From: JBFIHZ01 sp041601535
Lineage (GTDB): Bacteria > Pseudomonadota > Gammaproteobacteria > Xanthomonadales > SZUA-36
Assembly (NCBI GenBank): GCA_041601535.1
Contig: JBFIHZ010000089.1
Coordinates: forward strand, 1-12,466
DNA: 12,466 nucleotides
Reading direction: 5' to 3'
The notes beneath the pieces are model-generated. The model saw nothing but the letters and a program-made list of their open reading frames with translations, made no database searches and was not told the origin of the DNA. The stretch's first letter is position 1; the number at the start of each line of letters is the position of its first letter. A program made the translations under genes and the position numbers. Positions 1 to 8,268 of the stretch are shown here, one piece after another.

Positions 1-803
1 GAAGTGAGCTTCGCGATGACGGCATAATTGTCGGTCAATGTCTTGTCGTATGCTGAATAGTCATCCCTTGTGAGCGCCGGAGCATCTTCGAGCGCAGTAT
101 CAAGCCGAATATGCGTTTCACCATTTGGCAGTACTGAATGCGAAACCTCATAACTGTGATTAACCCCCACAACGATATAGCCGTGGCTTGCCAGGTCCTG
201 CATGGTTGTAGAGTAGTAGTCAAGGTGCCCCCGGTGGCCGTGGGAAAACAGCAGTACGGGAAACTTTTCCTTCGTTTTTAATGGGGCAGATCCTTCAAAG
301 GCATCGAGCCGGGCTTCGTCAAAAACCCTTTCCAGGCGTGGCTGCAGAAATTCCTTCAGGTAGGGACCCAGCAAAGGCAGTGGTTGGAACGCGCCAATGT
401 AAGAACTGATGCGATCGGCGTGAACCGGCGCCATCCCTGGTGATGCGTAGGCGGCGAGCTTCGGTACTGGCCTGTAGCGGTACAAGCGTAGCCCGGATAC
501 ATCTGCCGTTGGATACCACACCTTGATGTGCAGCGTCCGTTTGTCGGACGGGTTCAGTGTGAACGTTTCGTCTCGGTCAGTTTTAATGACCCAGTGTGAA
601 AGCGCTACGGTGTGCGGGCCTCTCGGTTCTGGCAGGTCAATATAAGTGATTGCCCAGAAAACAAGTGCTGCTTTAACGGCATAAAACACGACACCAATGC
701 CCAAAGCCAGCGAAAGCCACAAACCACGCCGGCCATCGAAAACCTTGCGCACAAGGCAGGCAAGTATGAAAAAAATACCAGAAACAAGAAGGAGTTGAAT
801 CAT
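1..803 (-). CDS. PAF-acetylhydrolase-like membrane-anchored alpha/beta-hydrolase (3' end off window)
   Basis: Partial gene. The minus-strand frame opens at an ATG (801-803), directly downstream of an in-frame TAA, and runs 267 codons to the window edge without a stop. Residues 1-18 and about 28-52 are hydrophobic and look like two N-terminal membrane segments or an anchor. From about residue 58 the layout matches bacterial platelet-activating-factor acetylhydrolase/dienelactone-hydrolase-like proteins: LPEPRGPHTVALSHWV, then RTLHIKVWYPT (89-99), then FPVLLFSHGHRG with the SHG oxyanion-type turn at 187-189, then DLASHGYIVVGVNH. The catalytic Ser (GxSxGG), Asp and His would lie beyond the edge, so activity cannot be judged. 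No convincing Shine-Dalgarno precedes the ATG. It diverges from the esterase at 1136, and a copy of the shared 78-bp element lies about 95 nt upstream. The family call is by pattern; the substrate is unknown (phospholipid, ester or other). Confidence 0.75.
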   Translation of the reverse strand, partial: MIQLLLVSGIFFILACLVRKVFDGRRGLWLSLALGIGVVFYAVKAALVFWAITYIDLPEPRGPHTVALSHWVIKTDRDETFTLNPSDKRTLHIKVWYPTADVSGLRLYRYRPVPKLAAYASPGMAPVHADRISSYIGAFQPLPLLGPYLKEFLQPRLERVFDEARLDAFEGSAPLKTKEKFPVLLFSHGHRGHLDYYSTTMQDLASHGYIVVGVNHSYEVSHSVLPNGETHIRLDTALEDAPALTRDDYSAYDKTLTDNYAVIAKLT

Positions 804-1135
804 AGGAGATTACCCAATGCCCAATAGCCGCTTTCGACCAAGCTATAGAATGTGCCACCGTAGATCGGTTGTTTTCTGTGAACCGACAGATCAGTCGAGA
901 ATAGGGGGAAATGGCGAGAAACTCTAGCAAGTAAGCTTGATATGTGACTTCACTCAAACTTATACACGACTTGGGCCGGTCAAATCTCCCGTATGCCTTT
1001 TTAGTTTTGCAAAGTAATCGTCTTTCCCGGCGCATGATTCTGGGAGAATGAAGCCACGTATCACGACAATTGAGTTGAACAGGAAAATACAGGGCTGTAG
1101 TCTTTCCCCACTTTCAACTGCTGTGGTAGTCCGTC
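804..1135. other. Divergent intergenic region, no gene
   Basis: This gap separates the divergent PAF-AH-like gene and the exported esterase. I find no convincing gene in it. The open frame running leftward from 1035 lies mostly over the PAF-AH-like gene in another frame and resembles no family. The notable content is the minus-oriented copy of the 78-bp shared element (898-975). No clear promoter for the esterase can be named from sequence alone. Confidence 0.6.
898..975 (-). promoter_or_regulatory. Shared 78-bp promoter/operator-like element, copy A
   Basis: Read on the minus strand, this 78-nt stretch aligns without gaps to 8269-8346 on the plus strand, matching at about 55 of 78 positions by hand count. 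Shared blocks are GAGTGAAGTC, GCTAGAGTT and CCCTATTCT. The core contains the dyad GTGA-AG-TCAC (944-953). TATTCT at the gene-proximal end could be a -10 box, with the dyad upstream as an activator site. It points toward the PAF-AH-like gene, ending about 94 nt before its ATG. The duplication is seen directly; the promoter/operator role is inference. Confidence 0.55.
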
Positions 1136-2137
1136 ATGTCAACTGAATCAAAACACTTACTCTGGCTTCATCACAGCAAAGCAGCCGGCACAATCTGTGC
1201 CGCAGTACTGATTTTGTTCAGTAGCATGGTATCCGCGCAGACAGCCTCGGTTACACCAGTCTCATTGCCTGGAACAGAGTCGCATGTTCTAAAGACCGGG
1301 CTGATTCCACAAGCCCTGCGAATTTACGTTTCATTGCCATTTGACTATGCATCATCCGGTGAACACTACCCGGTCATTTATGTCACGGATGGCGATAGCC
1401 TTTTTCCAAGGCTGTACGCGACTCTGCGCACGCTGGACGCGCCAGCGAGAAATGTCGCGGGGAAGACGGAGGTGCCAACTGCTATCCTGGTCGGGATCAC
1501 ATATGACGACGATCTGCACGATCCAACGTCGAAAAGTTCCCTTAGTTGGCGCATCCGCGATTTCACACCCCCCATGGACGCAAGCTACATCGATGCATAC
1601 GTGGAACATCGTGCGCGCAATGGCACTCCGATGATCGACGGCGCAGTGCCTGGTGGTGCGGACAAGTTTCTTTCGATCATTGAGGATGAAATCAAACCCT
1701 ATATCAACTCCCGTTATCGCGTTGACACCAGTGATGAAACCTATGTCGGCTATTCCCAGGGTGGTTTGTTCGGACTGTATGTGCTGTTCCAACACACCGC
1801 TGCCTTCGACCGCTATGTCATCGGCAGTCCAAGCCTTTGGTGGGGTAATGAAGTTGGCTTTGACCTGGAGGCGGGCTATGCCAGTACCCATGACAACCTG
1901 AACAAAAGCGTCTTTATTTCCGTCGGTGCCGATGAAAAGAATACAGAGCCAGCTAAAATGATTTCAAATGTGCAGGAAATGGCGAGGCGTCTTGAAGCGC
2001 GTGCCTATCCATCGTTGCAGCTGACATCAACCGTTATCGATGGCGAAAACCATCTTTCAGGTATCAGCGCTGCTTTAAGCAAGGGCATACGAGCGGTGTT
2101 CCAACAGCAATCACCGTATGATAAAGGCAGAAAATAA
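1136..2137 (+). CDS. Exported alpha/beta-hydrolase esterase (IroE/Fes/esterase-D type)
   Basis: A 333-residue protein with an N-terminal Sec signal: a basic n-region (about 1-15), a hydrophobic core (AGTICAAVLILF) and a probable cleavage after VSA at residue 34, so it should be periplasmic or secreted. The mature part fits the putative-esterase family (PF00756 type): RIYVSLPFDY, then YPVIYVTDGD, then the nucleophile elbow GYSQGG with Ser207, then FDRYVIGSPSLWWG. His306 in DGENHLSG is the likely catalytic His, and Asp266 in VGADEKN is a candidate acid. Relatives cleave siderophore esters, S-formylglutathione or acyl groups, and the substrate here cannot be told apart. The ATG at 1136 is the only start that leaves a complete signal peptide, although its Shine-Dalgarno is weak. 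The gene converges on the ligase gene, with 50 nt between stops. Confidence 0.87.
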   Translation: MSTESKHLLWLHHSKAAGTICAAVLILFSSMVSAQTASVTPVSLPGTESHVLKTGLIPQALRIYVSLPFDYASSGEHYPVIYVTDGDSLFPRLYATLRTLDAPARNVAGKTEVPTAILVGITYDDDLHDPTSKSSLSWRIRDFTPPMDASYIDAYVEHRARNGTPMIDGAVPGGADKFLSIIEDEIKPYINSRYRVDTSDETYVGYSQGGLFGLYVLFQHTAAFDRYVIGSPSLWWGNEVGFDLEAGYASTHDNLNKSVFISVGADEKNTEPAKMISNVQEMARRLEARAYPSLQLTSTVIDGENHLSGISAALSKGIRAVFQQQSPYDKGRK

Positions 2138-2150
2138 ATCACGGCATATT

Positions 2151-2181
2151 CGCCAGCTCGGAATTTAAAATCCTGTTGGCG
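2151..2181. terminator. Dyad-symmetric element between convergent stops, possible bidirectional terminator
   Basis: CGCCA (2151-2155) is complemented by TGGCG (2177-2181). Between them sits a second near-perfect dyad, GGAATTT/AAAATCC (2160-2173). It lies in the 50-nt gap between the esterase stop (2137) and the ligase stop (2188). There is no clean U-tract on either side and the inner arms leave no loop, so a terminator role is inferred mainly from location. Confidence 0.3.
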
Positions 2182-2187
2182 CTGAAC

Positions 2188-3753
2188 TTATGGACTGCGT
2201 TTTTCACTTTGCGCACTGACGGCCGTGTATCGCAATTCTTTCTTGAGTACCTTTCCAATTTCGCTGCGTGGCAACTTGTCGATGATGCACAAATCGACAA
2301 GACGCTGATTCTTTCCGACGCGATTGTTGATCCAGTGCAATAATTTCGCAACATCAATGGTTTCGCCCCGCTGCGGAACGACAAAGGCGACTGGCGTTTC
2401 CCCCCAACGATTGGATGGAACGCCGATAACAGCCGCATCCGCTACAGATTCATGGAGAAGCAACTCGCTCTCGATATCGCTGGGAAAGATGTTGAATCCA
2501 CCGCTGATTATGACGTCTTTTTTACGACCCAACAAAATCAGGTAACCGTCGGAATCGAAAGTTCCGATATCACCGGTGCGAATAAATCTTTTGCCGGTCG
2601 AATCGAACCACTCCACCGCGCGGGTCATCTCAATCTGCCCATTGTAGCCTGTCATCATGCTTGCAGAATGACCGACAATTTCACCTGACTCACCTGGCGG
2701 CAGTTCGTTTTCCTGGTCATCGATCAATCGAATATCGTGCCCGCTGAGCGGACGACCAACTGTGTGTAATTTATCCGGATGTTTGCCGGCCTCCAGTAAG
2801 CACGTACCGCCGCCCTCCGTCATTCCATAGGTCTCAATGAGATCTCCCGGCCAGCGTTCAAGAATTTCTGTCTTCAGGTTCGCTGCGAAGGGTGCGCTGG
2901 TGCAGAACTTGACACGGAAGGAGCCAAGATCGAATCGGGAGAACATTGGTTCTTCCATAATGCGCTTGTATTGCACCGGTACCAGCATCGTGTGCGTAGC
3001 CTTGTGCCGCTCAGCCAGTTCAAGATAGCGAATGGTAGTGAACTTACCGGTAAGAACTGCGGTGCCGCCGTGTGCCAGTGTCGGAAACAATGCGATCAGA
3101 GTCGTGTTTGAGTACATCGGTGTCGCAATCAACATGATTGCATCGGTTCCGTAGCCACTGTCCGCAACCCGCATCACATGTACCCAGCGCATCTGGTGCG
3201 ACTGAATGATGCCCTTTGGAGCGCCGGTCGTACCGGACGAATAGATAATGTTGAATGGACTGTCGGGGCTTAAAGAAACCTGGCGTGGTTTGGTATTCCC
3301 GTCAACCAACCACTCGTCAAACGACTGGCCCGGGGAGAGAGTATCGAGGCTGATGCGCCGCACCTCCGGCCCTGTCCCATCCGCCATGTCCCTTACCGTG
3401 GTGTCCGCAAACAGCCATCGTGCCTGGCAATCGGCCAACATCGATTGATAGCTTGCGGCAGTAAGCGAAGTGGGTAATGGCACCACTACACCGCCGGCGC
3501 GCAAGACACCAAGGAAAACTGCGGCATACAGAATCGATGTATCCGCGGAGATCGCCACCGGGTCCCCGACCCTCAGTCCGTCGCGTTGCAAGGACGCAGC
3601 AATGCGATCCATCAACGCATTCAGTCCACCATAAGTAAGCACTTCGTCTTCAAGTACGAGCGCTGCATGATCCGGTTGATTACTGGCATGCGTGTAGATT
3701 CTATTCGTGATCACATCAAACATTTCAGCTGCCATCTGCCCATTGGATATCAA
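2188..3753 (-). CDS. AMP-forming acyl-CoA synthetase/ligase (ANL superfamily)
   Basis: A 521-residue cytoplasmic adenylate-forming enzyme, the usual size for fatty-acid/aryl-CoA ligases. It should activate a carboxylate with ATP to an acyl-AMP and pass it to CoA. All diagnostic motifs are intact: the phosphate loop YSSGTTGAPKG (171-181), ETYGMTEGG (307-315), RTGD (392-395), the hinge GRKKDVIISGG (409-419), and the C-terminal PRSEIGK with catalytic Lys501. It looks active. The acyl specificity cannot be read reliably; nothing marks it as an NRPS domain, since no carrier or condensation domain is fused. It is the last gene of a minus-strand unit, 40 nt after the propeller gene. The start is uncertain: the frame opens at TTG (3753), with in-frame ATGs at 3735 and 3723, and none has a good Shine-Dalgarno. 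Confidence 0.9.
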   Translation of the reverse strand: MISNGQMAAEMFDVITNRIYTHASNQPDHAALVLEDEVLTYGGLNALMDRIAASLQRDGLRVGDPVAISADTSILYAAVFLGVLRAGGVVVPLPTSLTAASYQSMLADCQARWLFADTTVRDMADGTGPEVRRISLDTLSPGQSFDEWLVDGNTKPRQVSLSPDSPFNIIYSSGTTGAPKGIIQSHQMRWVHVMRVADSGYGTDAIMLIATPMYSNTTLIALFPTLAHGGTAVLTGKFTTIRYLELAERHKATHTMLVPVQYKRIMEEPMFSRFDLGSFRVKFCTSAPFAANLKTEILERWPGDLIETYGMTEGGGTCLLEAGKHPDKLHTVGRPLSGHDIRLIDDQENELPPGESGEIVGHSASMMTGYNGQIEMTRAVEWFDSTGKRFIRTGDIGTFDSDGYLILLGRKKDVIISGGFNIFPSDIESELLLHESVADAAVIGVPSNRWGETPVAFVVPQRGETIDVAKLLHWINNRVGKNQRLVDLCIIDKLPRSEIGKVLKKELRYTAVSAQSEKRSP

Positions 3754-3793
3754 ACATGATTAACAGAGATTTCCTGAACGACTGCCAGCGGCA

Positions 3794-6700
3794 TCACTTC
3801 CCGCCGCGTGTGCCTTCCAGGTGTTGAATGATCTGCGGCATGTCCGTTTTCAATAACGATTCATAACGGCCAATAAGTGCGGATAGTTCACTTTCAAGAA
3901 CTTTGAATACGGCGACTTGAGCATCGGTAGGTGCGGTATCACCCGAAACAATAATTCCCAGTAAGCCGGATAGTCTGTTGTTCAGCTGGATCGGGAAAGC
4001 AATTTTGTCCTTGGGGCTCTGGTTCTTGGTCTGATACAGCTTGCTTTCGATAGTTTCGAGTTCCTGCAACAGAACGCGTGCCGCGGTTTGGGACGTCGGC
4101 GCGGAGTCTGCGATTTTAGATCGCACTTCCGCTGTCACTTTTCTAATGGCCACAACCGTTTCATTAGCGCGCGCAGTTGCGTCACGCACCTTGAGCGCCA
4201 ATGCAAGCTGCGCCTGGAGGTCGGCATCGCTGACAGCGGTCAGCCGCGGGTCCTTGTTGACCTGAAATTCAACCAGGTATGCCTGACCATCAACGACCAG
4301 GCGGGCTTTGTATTGGCCCGGCGCCACCCACGGTCCGTTCTTGGGGCTTGGACCCTCCAGAATGATGCCGTCGAAGACAGTGGCACCATCGTATCGAAGG
4401 TCCCAACTGATCCTGTGGGATCCAGCGTCCAGCGGTGTCGATTCGAGGACCGTTCGGACCGGCTGACCCTGGGGGTCCAGAATCTCCAGCTCGACAGAGC
4501 CTGCCGGGCCCGGCAAATGGAAGTCAATTTTGGCGGGAATGAGTCTCCGGTAGGCAACACCAGGTTTGAACAATCTGACCGTACTGAGGTCGTCATCTGC
4601 TGCCAGCTGTCTTAACGTATCCAGACCCTCGAGCACGTAGAACGATCGGCCATGAGTTGCAACAACAAGTTCATTGCCCTTCACTTGCAGGCTGGTCACC
4701 CTTGTCACCGGCAGGTTGCGCTGCAGTAATTGCCAGTGTTTACCGTTATCCAGCGAAACGTATACGCTGCGCTCTGTGCCAACATAAAGAATACCGGCGG
4801 TGGCAGGGTCTTCCCGAACGGCGTGAACAAAATCATCGCGCGGAACATCTGAGTCAAGCCTTGACCAGCTCCGTCCGAAGTTACTCGTCTTCCACAGGTA
4901 GGGCTGTCGGTCACCCTGCTCATAGCGATTTCCGGCTACGAATGCCGTGCCCTTTTCGTGTGGCGAGGCTTCTATGAAACTTATCCGCGTATGCACGGGC
5001 ATATCCGGTGGTGTCACATTCTTCCACGTCTGGCCGCCGTTTCTGGTGAAATGAATCAGTCCGTCGTCCGACCCGGTCCACACAACCGCGTTATCGTGAT
5101 GAGACGGTGCAATCGTGTAGATCGTGCCGTAAATTTCCGGACCGTCTTGATCAAGTGTTATGGGCCCACCGGAATCGCCAAGTGTGAGCGGGTCTGCACG
5201 AGTTAAATCCGGGCTTATTTTTTGCCAATGTTGTCCCTCATCGTCGCTCCGCCAGAGATGCTGTGATCCGACATACAGCGAGTGTGGAGCAAGTGGCGAA
5301 AAAACTATGGGGTAGACCCAGTTCCATCGCTCCGCCATCGTGCTGGCTGACTGCCCCATGACGAGATACGGATGCGGCTGGACATCGTGCTTTTGCTGGC
5401 TGGAACGATCAAAACGGTCAAGCTGGTTGGTTGCACCGGCGAAGAATATTCCCGGCTTCGCAGGATGAGGCGTTACATAACCGTTCTCGCCGCCGCCCAC
5501 GTAGTAGGCGGAGTACACATCGTATCCCGCACTCATTGACGAAGCTTGAACATACGGTGACAGCAGGGACGACATTTTTCGGCTTGGGACACAAATGCTG
5601 TAAGCGTCCTGTTGGGCGCCGCATACATGGTAGGGGAAGTCATTGGTGGTTGAGACTCTGTACATCTGCGCTGTCGGCACTTTCTGATCTGTCCAACTGC
5701 CGCCACCATTCACGGATACACTTCCGCCACCATCGTCAGCCACGATCATGCGTGCAGGATTTTCCGGGTCGATCCAGAGATCGTGCACGTCAACATGACG
5801 AGTCAGTATTGGCGCAAACGTTTTGCCGCCATCCGTTGATTTTTGCAAAATATAATTAAGAACATACACGGTGTCTCTATCATCAGGATCCACACGGACT
5901 TGCATGAAGTAGAAGGACCTTTGCCATAGATCCCGATGGCCATTGACATATTCCCAGGATTTACCTGCGTCATCTGAACGATAAAGCCCACCCTCTTTTG
6001 CCTCTACATTCAACCAAACCCGGTTGGAATCGGCGCGCGACACTGCAACAGCCATCTTGCCAAGCGGGCCCTTTGGCAATCCTGTATTTGCAGTGATGTC
6101 GACCCAACTGTCGCCGCCGTCAGTTGACTTGTAGACGCCTGACTGGTCGCCACCACTCCAAAGACGCCATGGTTTACGATCGACTTGCCAGAGTGTTGCG
6201 TACAAGACATTCGGGTCGTTGCTGTCCAGCGCTATGTCAATCGCTCCAGCATGCTCCGACTTGAATAATATTCTCTGCCAGTCTTTGCCTCCATTGACGC
6301 TGCGATATACCCCCCTGTCAGCTGTCGGCGCGAATGGATCACCCAAAGCGGCCGCGAAAACGATATCCGGGTTTGTTGGATGGATGCGCAGGGCGCTTAT
6401 GACGCGGGTATTACCTAAACCGGCGTGTTGCCATGTTTTACCAGCATCGTTTGATTTGTAGACGCCATCACCCTGGATGACATTGGAACGTAATTGACCT
6501 TCGCCCATGCCGAGATAAACGACGTCCGGGTCGCTCGGTGCGACCGCGACACTGCCAACGGATGAGCTGTTGATCTGGCCATCGGTCACCGGGCGCCAGG
6601 TGGTGCCGCCGTCCAAGGTTTTCCACAGTCCGCCTCCAGTCGCGCCGAAATAATATTCATCCGGACGGCCGGAGTGGCCCGCAACGGCAATCGAACGCCC

Positions 6701-6859
6701 GCCTTTGTTTGGGCCAATATTGCGCCACTGGTAAAGCTCAAGGGCGTTTTCGATTGCTTTGGTGCCCGTCGACAGCCCGTCGGCAGCGACAACCTGAGCC
6801 GATCCGGCAAAGGCCATGCAACCAAGGAGAAATACGACAGTTCGAAGTGATGCGCGCAT
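3794..6859 (-). CDS. Exported Asp-box (BNR/VPS10-sortilin-like) beta-propeller protein
   Basis: A 1021-residue protein starting at the ATG at 6859. That start has AGAGG (6867-6871) 7 nt upstream and gives a clean signal peptide (MRASLRTVVFLLGCMAFAGSA...). An upstream in-frame ATG at 6886 lacks a ribosome site and would add nine residues. At least eleven Asp-box-like motifs (S-x-D-x-G-x-T-W pattern) run from about residue 80 to 705, for example LDGGTTW, SNDAGKTW, STDGGDSW, SDDAGKSW, TRNGGQTW and SLDNGKHW. This predicts one or two beta-propellers of the kind annotated as sortilin N-terminal or BNR glycosyl-hydrolase-like. Residues about 775-865 resemble an Ig/FlgD-like fold (SVELEILDPQGQPVR, GSHRISWDLRYDG), followed by a helical C-terminus. 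No catalytic residues of a known glycosidase are evident, so it may bind ligand rather than cleave. It is the middle gene of the unit, 35 nt after the reductase gene. Confidence 0.9.
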   Translation of the reverse strand: MRASLRTVVFLLGCMAFAGSAQVVAADGLSTGTKAIENALELYQWRNIGPNKGGRSIAVAGHSGRPDEYYFGATGGGLWKTLDGGTTWRPVTDGQINSSSVGSVAVAPSDPDVVYLGMGEGQLRSNVIQGDGVYKSNDAGKTWQHAGLGNTRVISALRIHPTNPDIVFAAALGDPFAPTADRGVYRSVNGGKDWQRILFKSEHAGAIDIALDSNDPNVLYATLWQVDRKPWRLWSGGDQSGVYKSTDGGDSWVDITANTGLPKGPLGKMAVAVSRADSNRVWLNVEAKEGGLYRSDDAGKSWEYVNGHRDLWQRSFYFMQVRVDPDDRDTVYVLNYILQKSTDGGKTFAPILTRHVDVHDLWIDPENPARMIVADDGGGSVSVNGGGSWTDQKVPTAQMYRVSTTNDFPYHVCGAQQDAYSICVPSRKMSSLLSPYVQASSMSAGYDVYSAYYVGGGENGYVTPHPAKPGIFFAGATNQLDRFDRSSQQKHDVQPHPYLVMGQSASTMAERWNWVYPIVFSPLAPHSLYVGSQHLWRSDDEGQHWQKISPDLTRADPLTLGDSGGPITLDQDGPEIYGTIYTIAPSHHDNAVVWTGSDDGLIHFTRNGGQTWKNVTPPDMPVHTRISFIEASPHEKGTAFVAGNRYEQGDRQPYLWKTSNFGRSWSRLDSDVPRDDFVHAVREDPATAGILYVGTERSVYVSLDNGKHWQLLQRNLPVTRVTSLQVKGNELVVATHGRSFYVLEGLDTLRQLAADDDLSTVRLFKPGVAYRRLIPAKIDFHLPGPAGSVELEILDPQGQPVRTVLESTPLDAGSHRISWDLRYDGATVFDGIILEGPSPKNGPWVAPGQYKARLVVDGQAYLVEFQVNKDPRLTAVSDADLQAQLALALKVRDATARANETVVAIRKVTAEVRSKIADSAPTSQTAARVLLQELETIESKLYQTKNQSPKDKIAFPIQLNNRLSGLLGIIVSGDTAPTDAQVAVFKVLESELSALIGRYESLLKTDMPQIIQHLEGTRGGK

Positions 6860-6866
6860 GGTGTTA

Positions 6867-6871
6867 CCTCT
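6867..6871 (-). promoter_or_regulatory. Ribosome binding site deciding the propeller-gene start
   Basis: On the minus strand AGAGG stands 7 nt before the ATG at 6859, and it lies inside the frame of the longer alternative opening at 6886. It supports the shorter start, which also begins directly with the signal peptide. Confidence 0.6.
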
Positions 6872-6894
6872 GGCAGTCAGGGCCATTCGAAGAT

Positions 6895-7857
6895 CTAATC
6901 CAGTATCTGTGCCAGACCTAAACCCAGCGCAATCTCAAGGGCGGCGTTGGCCGCCACAACATCCTGTAGTCCAACACCGGTGCTGTCAAAAATCGTTACT
7001 TCCTCATTTTTGGCACGTCCCGGGTGGTCTCCGGAAATCACTTTCCCTATCGGAATAATGTCGCTTTCACGAATAAGGCCATCATTGAACGGATGCTGAC
7101 ACTCTCCAATAGTGATCGCCTGCACCCGTTCGTCGCAAAACACGGTCGCGGTGCTGAAAAGCCGGGATTCCAGTTCCTGCTTTCCACGGGTATCCGTTCC
7201 CATACAGGCGAAATGCGTGCCTGGCCGCACCCAATCGGCCTTGATGACTGGCTTGAACGACGGAGTAACAGTGATGATCACGTCGGAACTCGTCGTCATG
7301 GTTTCGGCGGAAGTGCATGAGACGTCTATATCGAGGTCAGCGAACTCAGCGGCAAGTGCTGCAGCTTGCTCGGGAACCCGATCAACGATCAAAAGCCTGG
7401 TGAACGGCCTCGTGTCAAGCGCTGCCCGAACCTGCAGGAACGACTGCGCACCGGCGCCGAGTATTCCAAGCACCGACGCATCCGAACGCGCCAGATATTT
7501 GATCGAAACCGCACTGGCTGCTGCGGTTCGCAAAGCGGTCAGGCGATTACCTGCAACCAGTGCTTTGGCCTGCCCGGTGTCCGGGTCAAAAAGTACAACT
7601 GTGGACTGATGATTGGTAATTCCGCGACCACCGTTGCCCGGCCAGTATCCGCCCGCTTTTACGCCCAGCAATGGGCCGGTGCTATCGAACCCCGACTTGA
7701 AACCGAAGATCGCGTCAGCGTATCCCAGTTGCTCACGTACTACCGGAAAATTCTGCGCTCGATCATTCGCAATTGCCTTGTACATCGATTCCACTGCACA
7801 GGTAATTTCCTTCAACTGGACGTGTTTCTCAATAATAGATTCAGGTATGTAGTACAC
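6895..7857 (-). CDS. Ornithine cyclodeaminase/mu-crystallin family NAD(P)-dependent imine reductase
   Basis: A 320-residue cytoplasmic protein in the normal size range of the family, whose members include ornithine cyclodeaminase, alanine dehydrogenase, ketimine reductases, SbnB, BhcD and EutC. Visible signatures are GVKAGG with the substrate-binding Lys67, GNRLTALRTAAAS (103-115), the Rossmann loop GILGAGAQS (131-139), GTDTRGKQEL with the catalytic-type Asp at about 221, and the C-terminal DSTGVGLQDV. I chose the GTG at 7857 because AAGGGA lies 4 nt upstream and the protein then begins YYIPESII, as family members do. A GTG at 7938 would add 27 basic, unconserved residues. It is the first gene of a three-gene minus-strand unit and diverges from the PLP enzyme. 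The exact reaction is not determinable. Confidence 0.9.
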   Translation of the reverse strand: MYYIPESIIEKHVQLKEITCAVESMYKAIANDRAQNFPVVREQLGYADAIFGFKSGFDSTGPLLGVKAGGYWPGNGGRGITNHQSTVVLFDPDTGQAKALVAGNRLTALRTAAASAVSIKYLARSDASVLGILGAGAQSFLQVRAALDTRPFTRLLIVDRVPEQAAALAAEFADLDIDVSCTSAETMTTSSDVIITVTPSFKPVIKADWVRPGTHFACMGTDTRGKQELESRLFSTATVFCDERVQAITIGECQHPFNDGLIRESDIIPIGKVISGDHPGRAKNEEVTIFDSTGVGLQDVVAANAALEIALGLGLAQILD

Positions 7858-7861
7858 AAGT

Positions 7862-7867
7862 TCCCTT
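7862..7867 (-). promoter_or_regulatory. Ribosome binding site deciding the GTG start of the reductase
   Basis: On the minus strand AAGGGA lies 4 nt before the GTG at 7857. No comparable site precedes the more distant GTG at 7938, so the site sets the likely start. Confidence 0.6.
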
Positions 7868-8268
7868 TTAATTGCAGTTAATTTGCCGGACCGCAGTGAA
7901 ATTCCGCCTGCCCGTATTCGCGGAGCGAGGCGGCGCACCGGCTCACGCTTGCGGTCATTGCCCCATCAAAGTTGACTTCAATACGAATGACCTATCGAAC
8001 TCATCGCCCGCCAGCCTTGCTGGGGCGCGAGATGCTGCAGGCCTGACCTGCCGGGAGGTCTTCTGCGGCATTACACTTTGGTCTGCCCCAATCGAGGCAG
8101 TAATTGGCAGTGAGACTTTGATGATTGGAAGCGTACGTTCCCGTTTCGAATCCGACAAATCAATTTGCATGAAGGCTAAATTAACAATACCGGAACTATC
8201 TCTTCATCCGGCACTAACGTCTGGAATCGGCCACGAAAAATTCAGCGTATAACGTACGCGGCAAACAA

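Noticed and set aside
673..1035. A 120-codon minus-strand frame spanning the intergenic region and the PAF-AH-like start
   Set aside because: It overlaps the PAF-AH-like coding region in a different frame and runs through the shared 78-bp element; no domain is visible.
1070..1095. TTGAGT resembling a -35 box or a third copy of the shared element before the esterase
   Set aside because: No matching -10 at normal spacing, and the remaining blocks of the 78-bp element do not align in register.
1352..1891. A 179-codon antisense frame inside the esterase gene
   Set aside because: The plus-strand esterase has a signal peptide and catalytic motifs over the same bases; the antisense frame has no recognisable features.
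4088..4615. A 175-codon plus-strand frame opposite the propeller gene
   Set aside because: It is embedded in the Ig-like and helical part of the propeller protein on the other strand and has no family features.
7955..8170. A 71-codon minus-strand frame upstream of the reductase
   Set aside because: Reasonable codon use but no Shine-Dalgarno, no recognisable domain and a 97-nt gap before the reductase; not enough to call a gene.
7872..8252. A 126-codon plus-strand frame in the divergent region
   Set aside because: It conflicts with the likely reductase leader and promoter and shows no domain or ribosome site.
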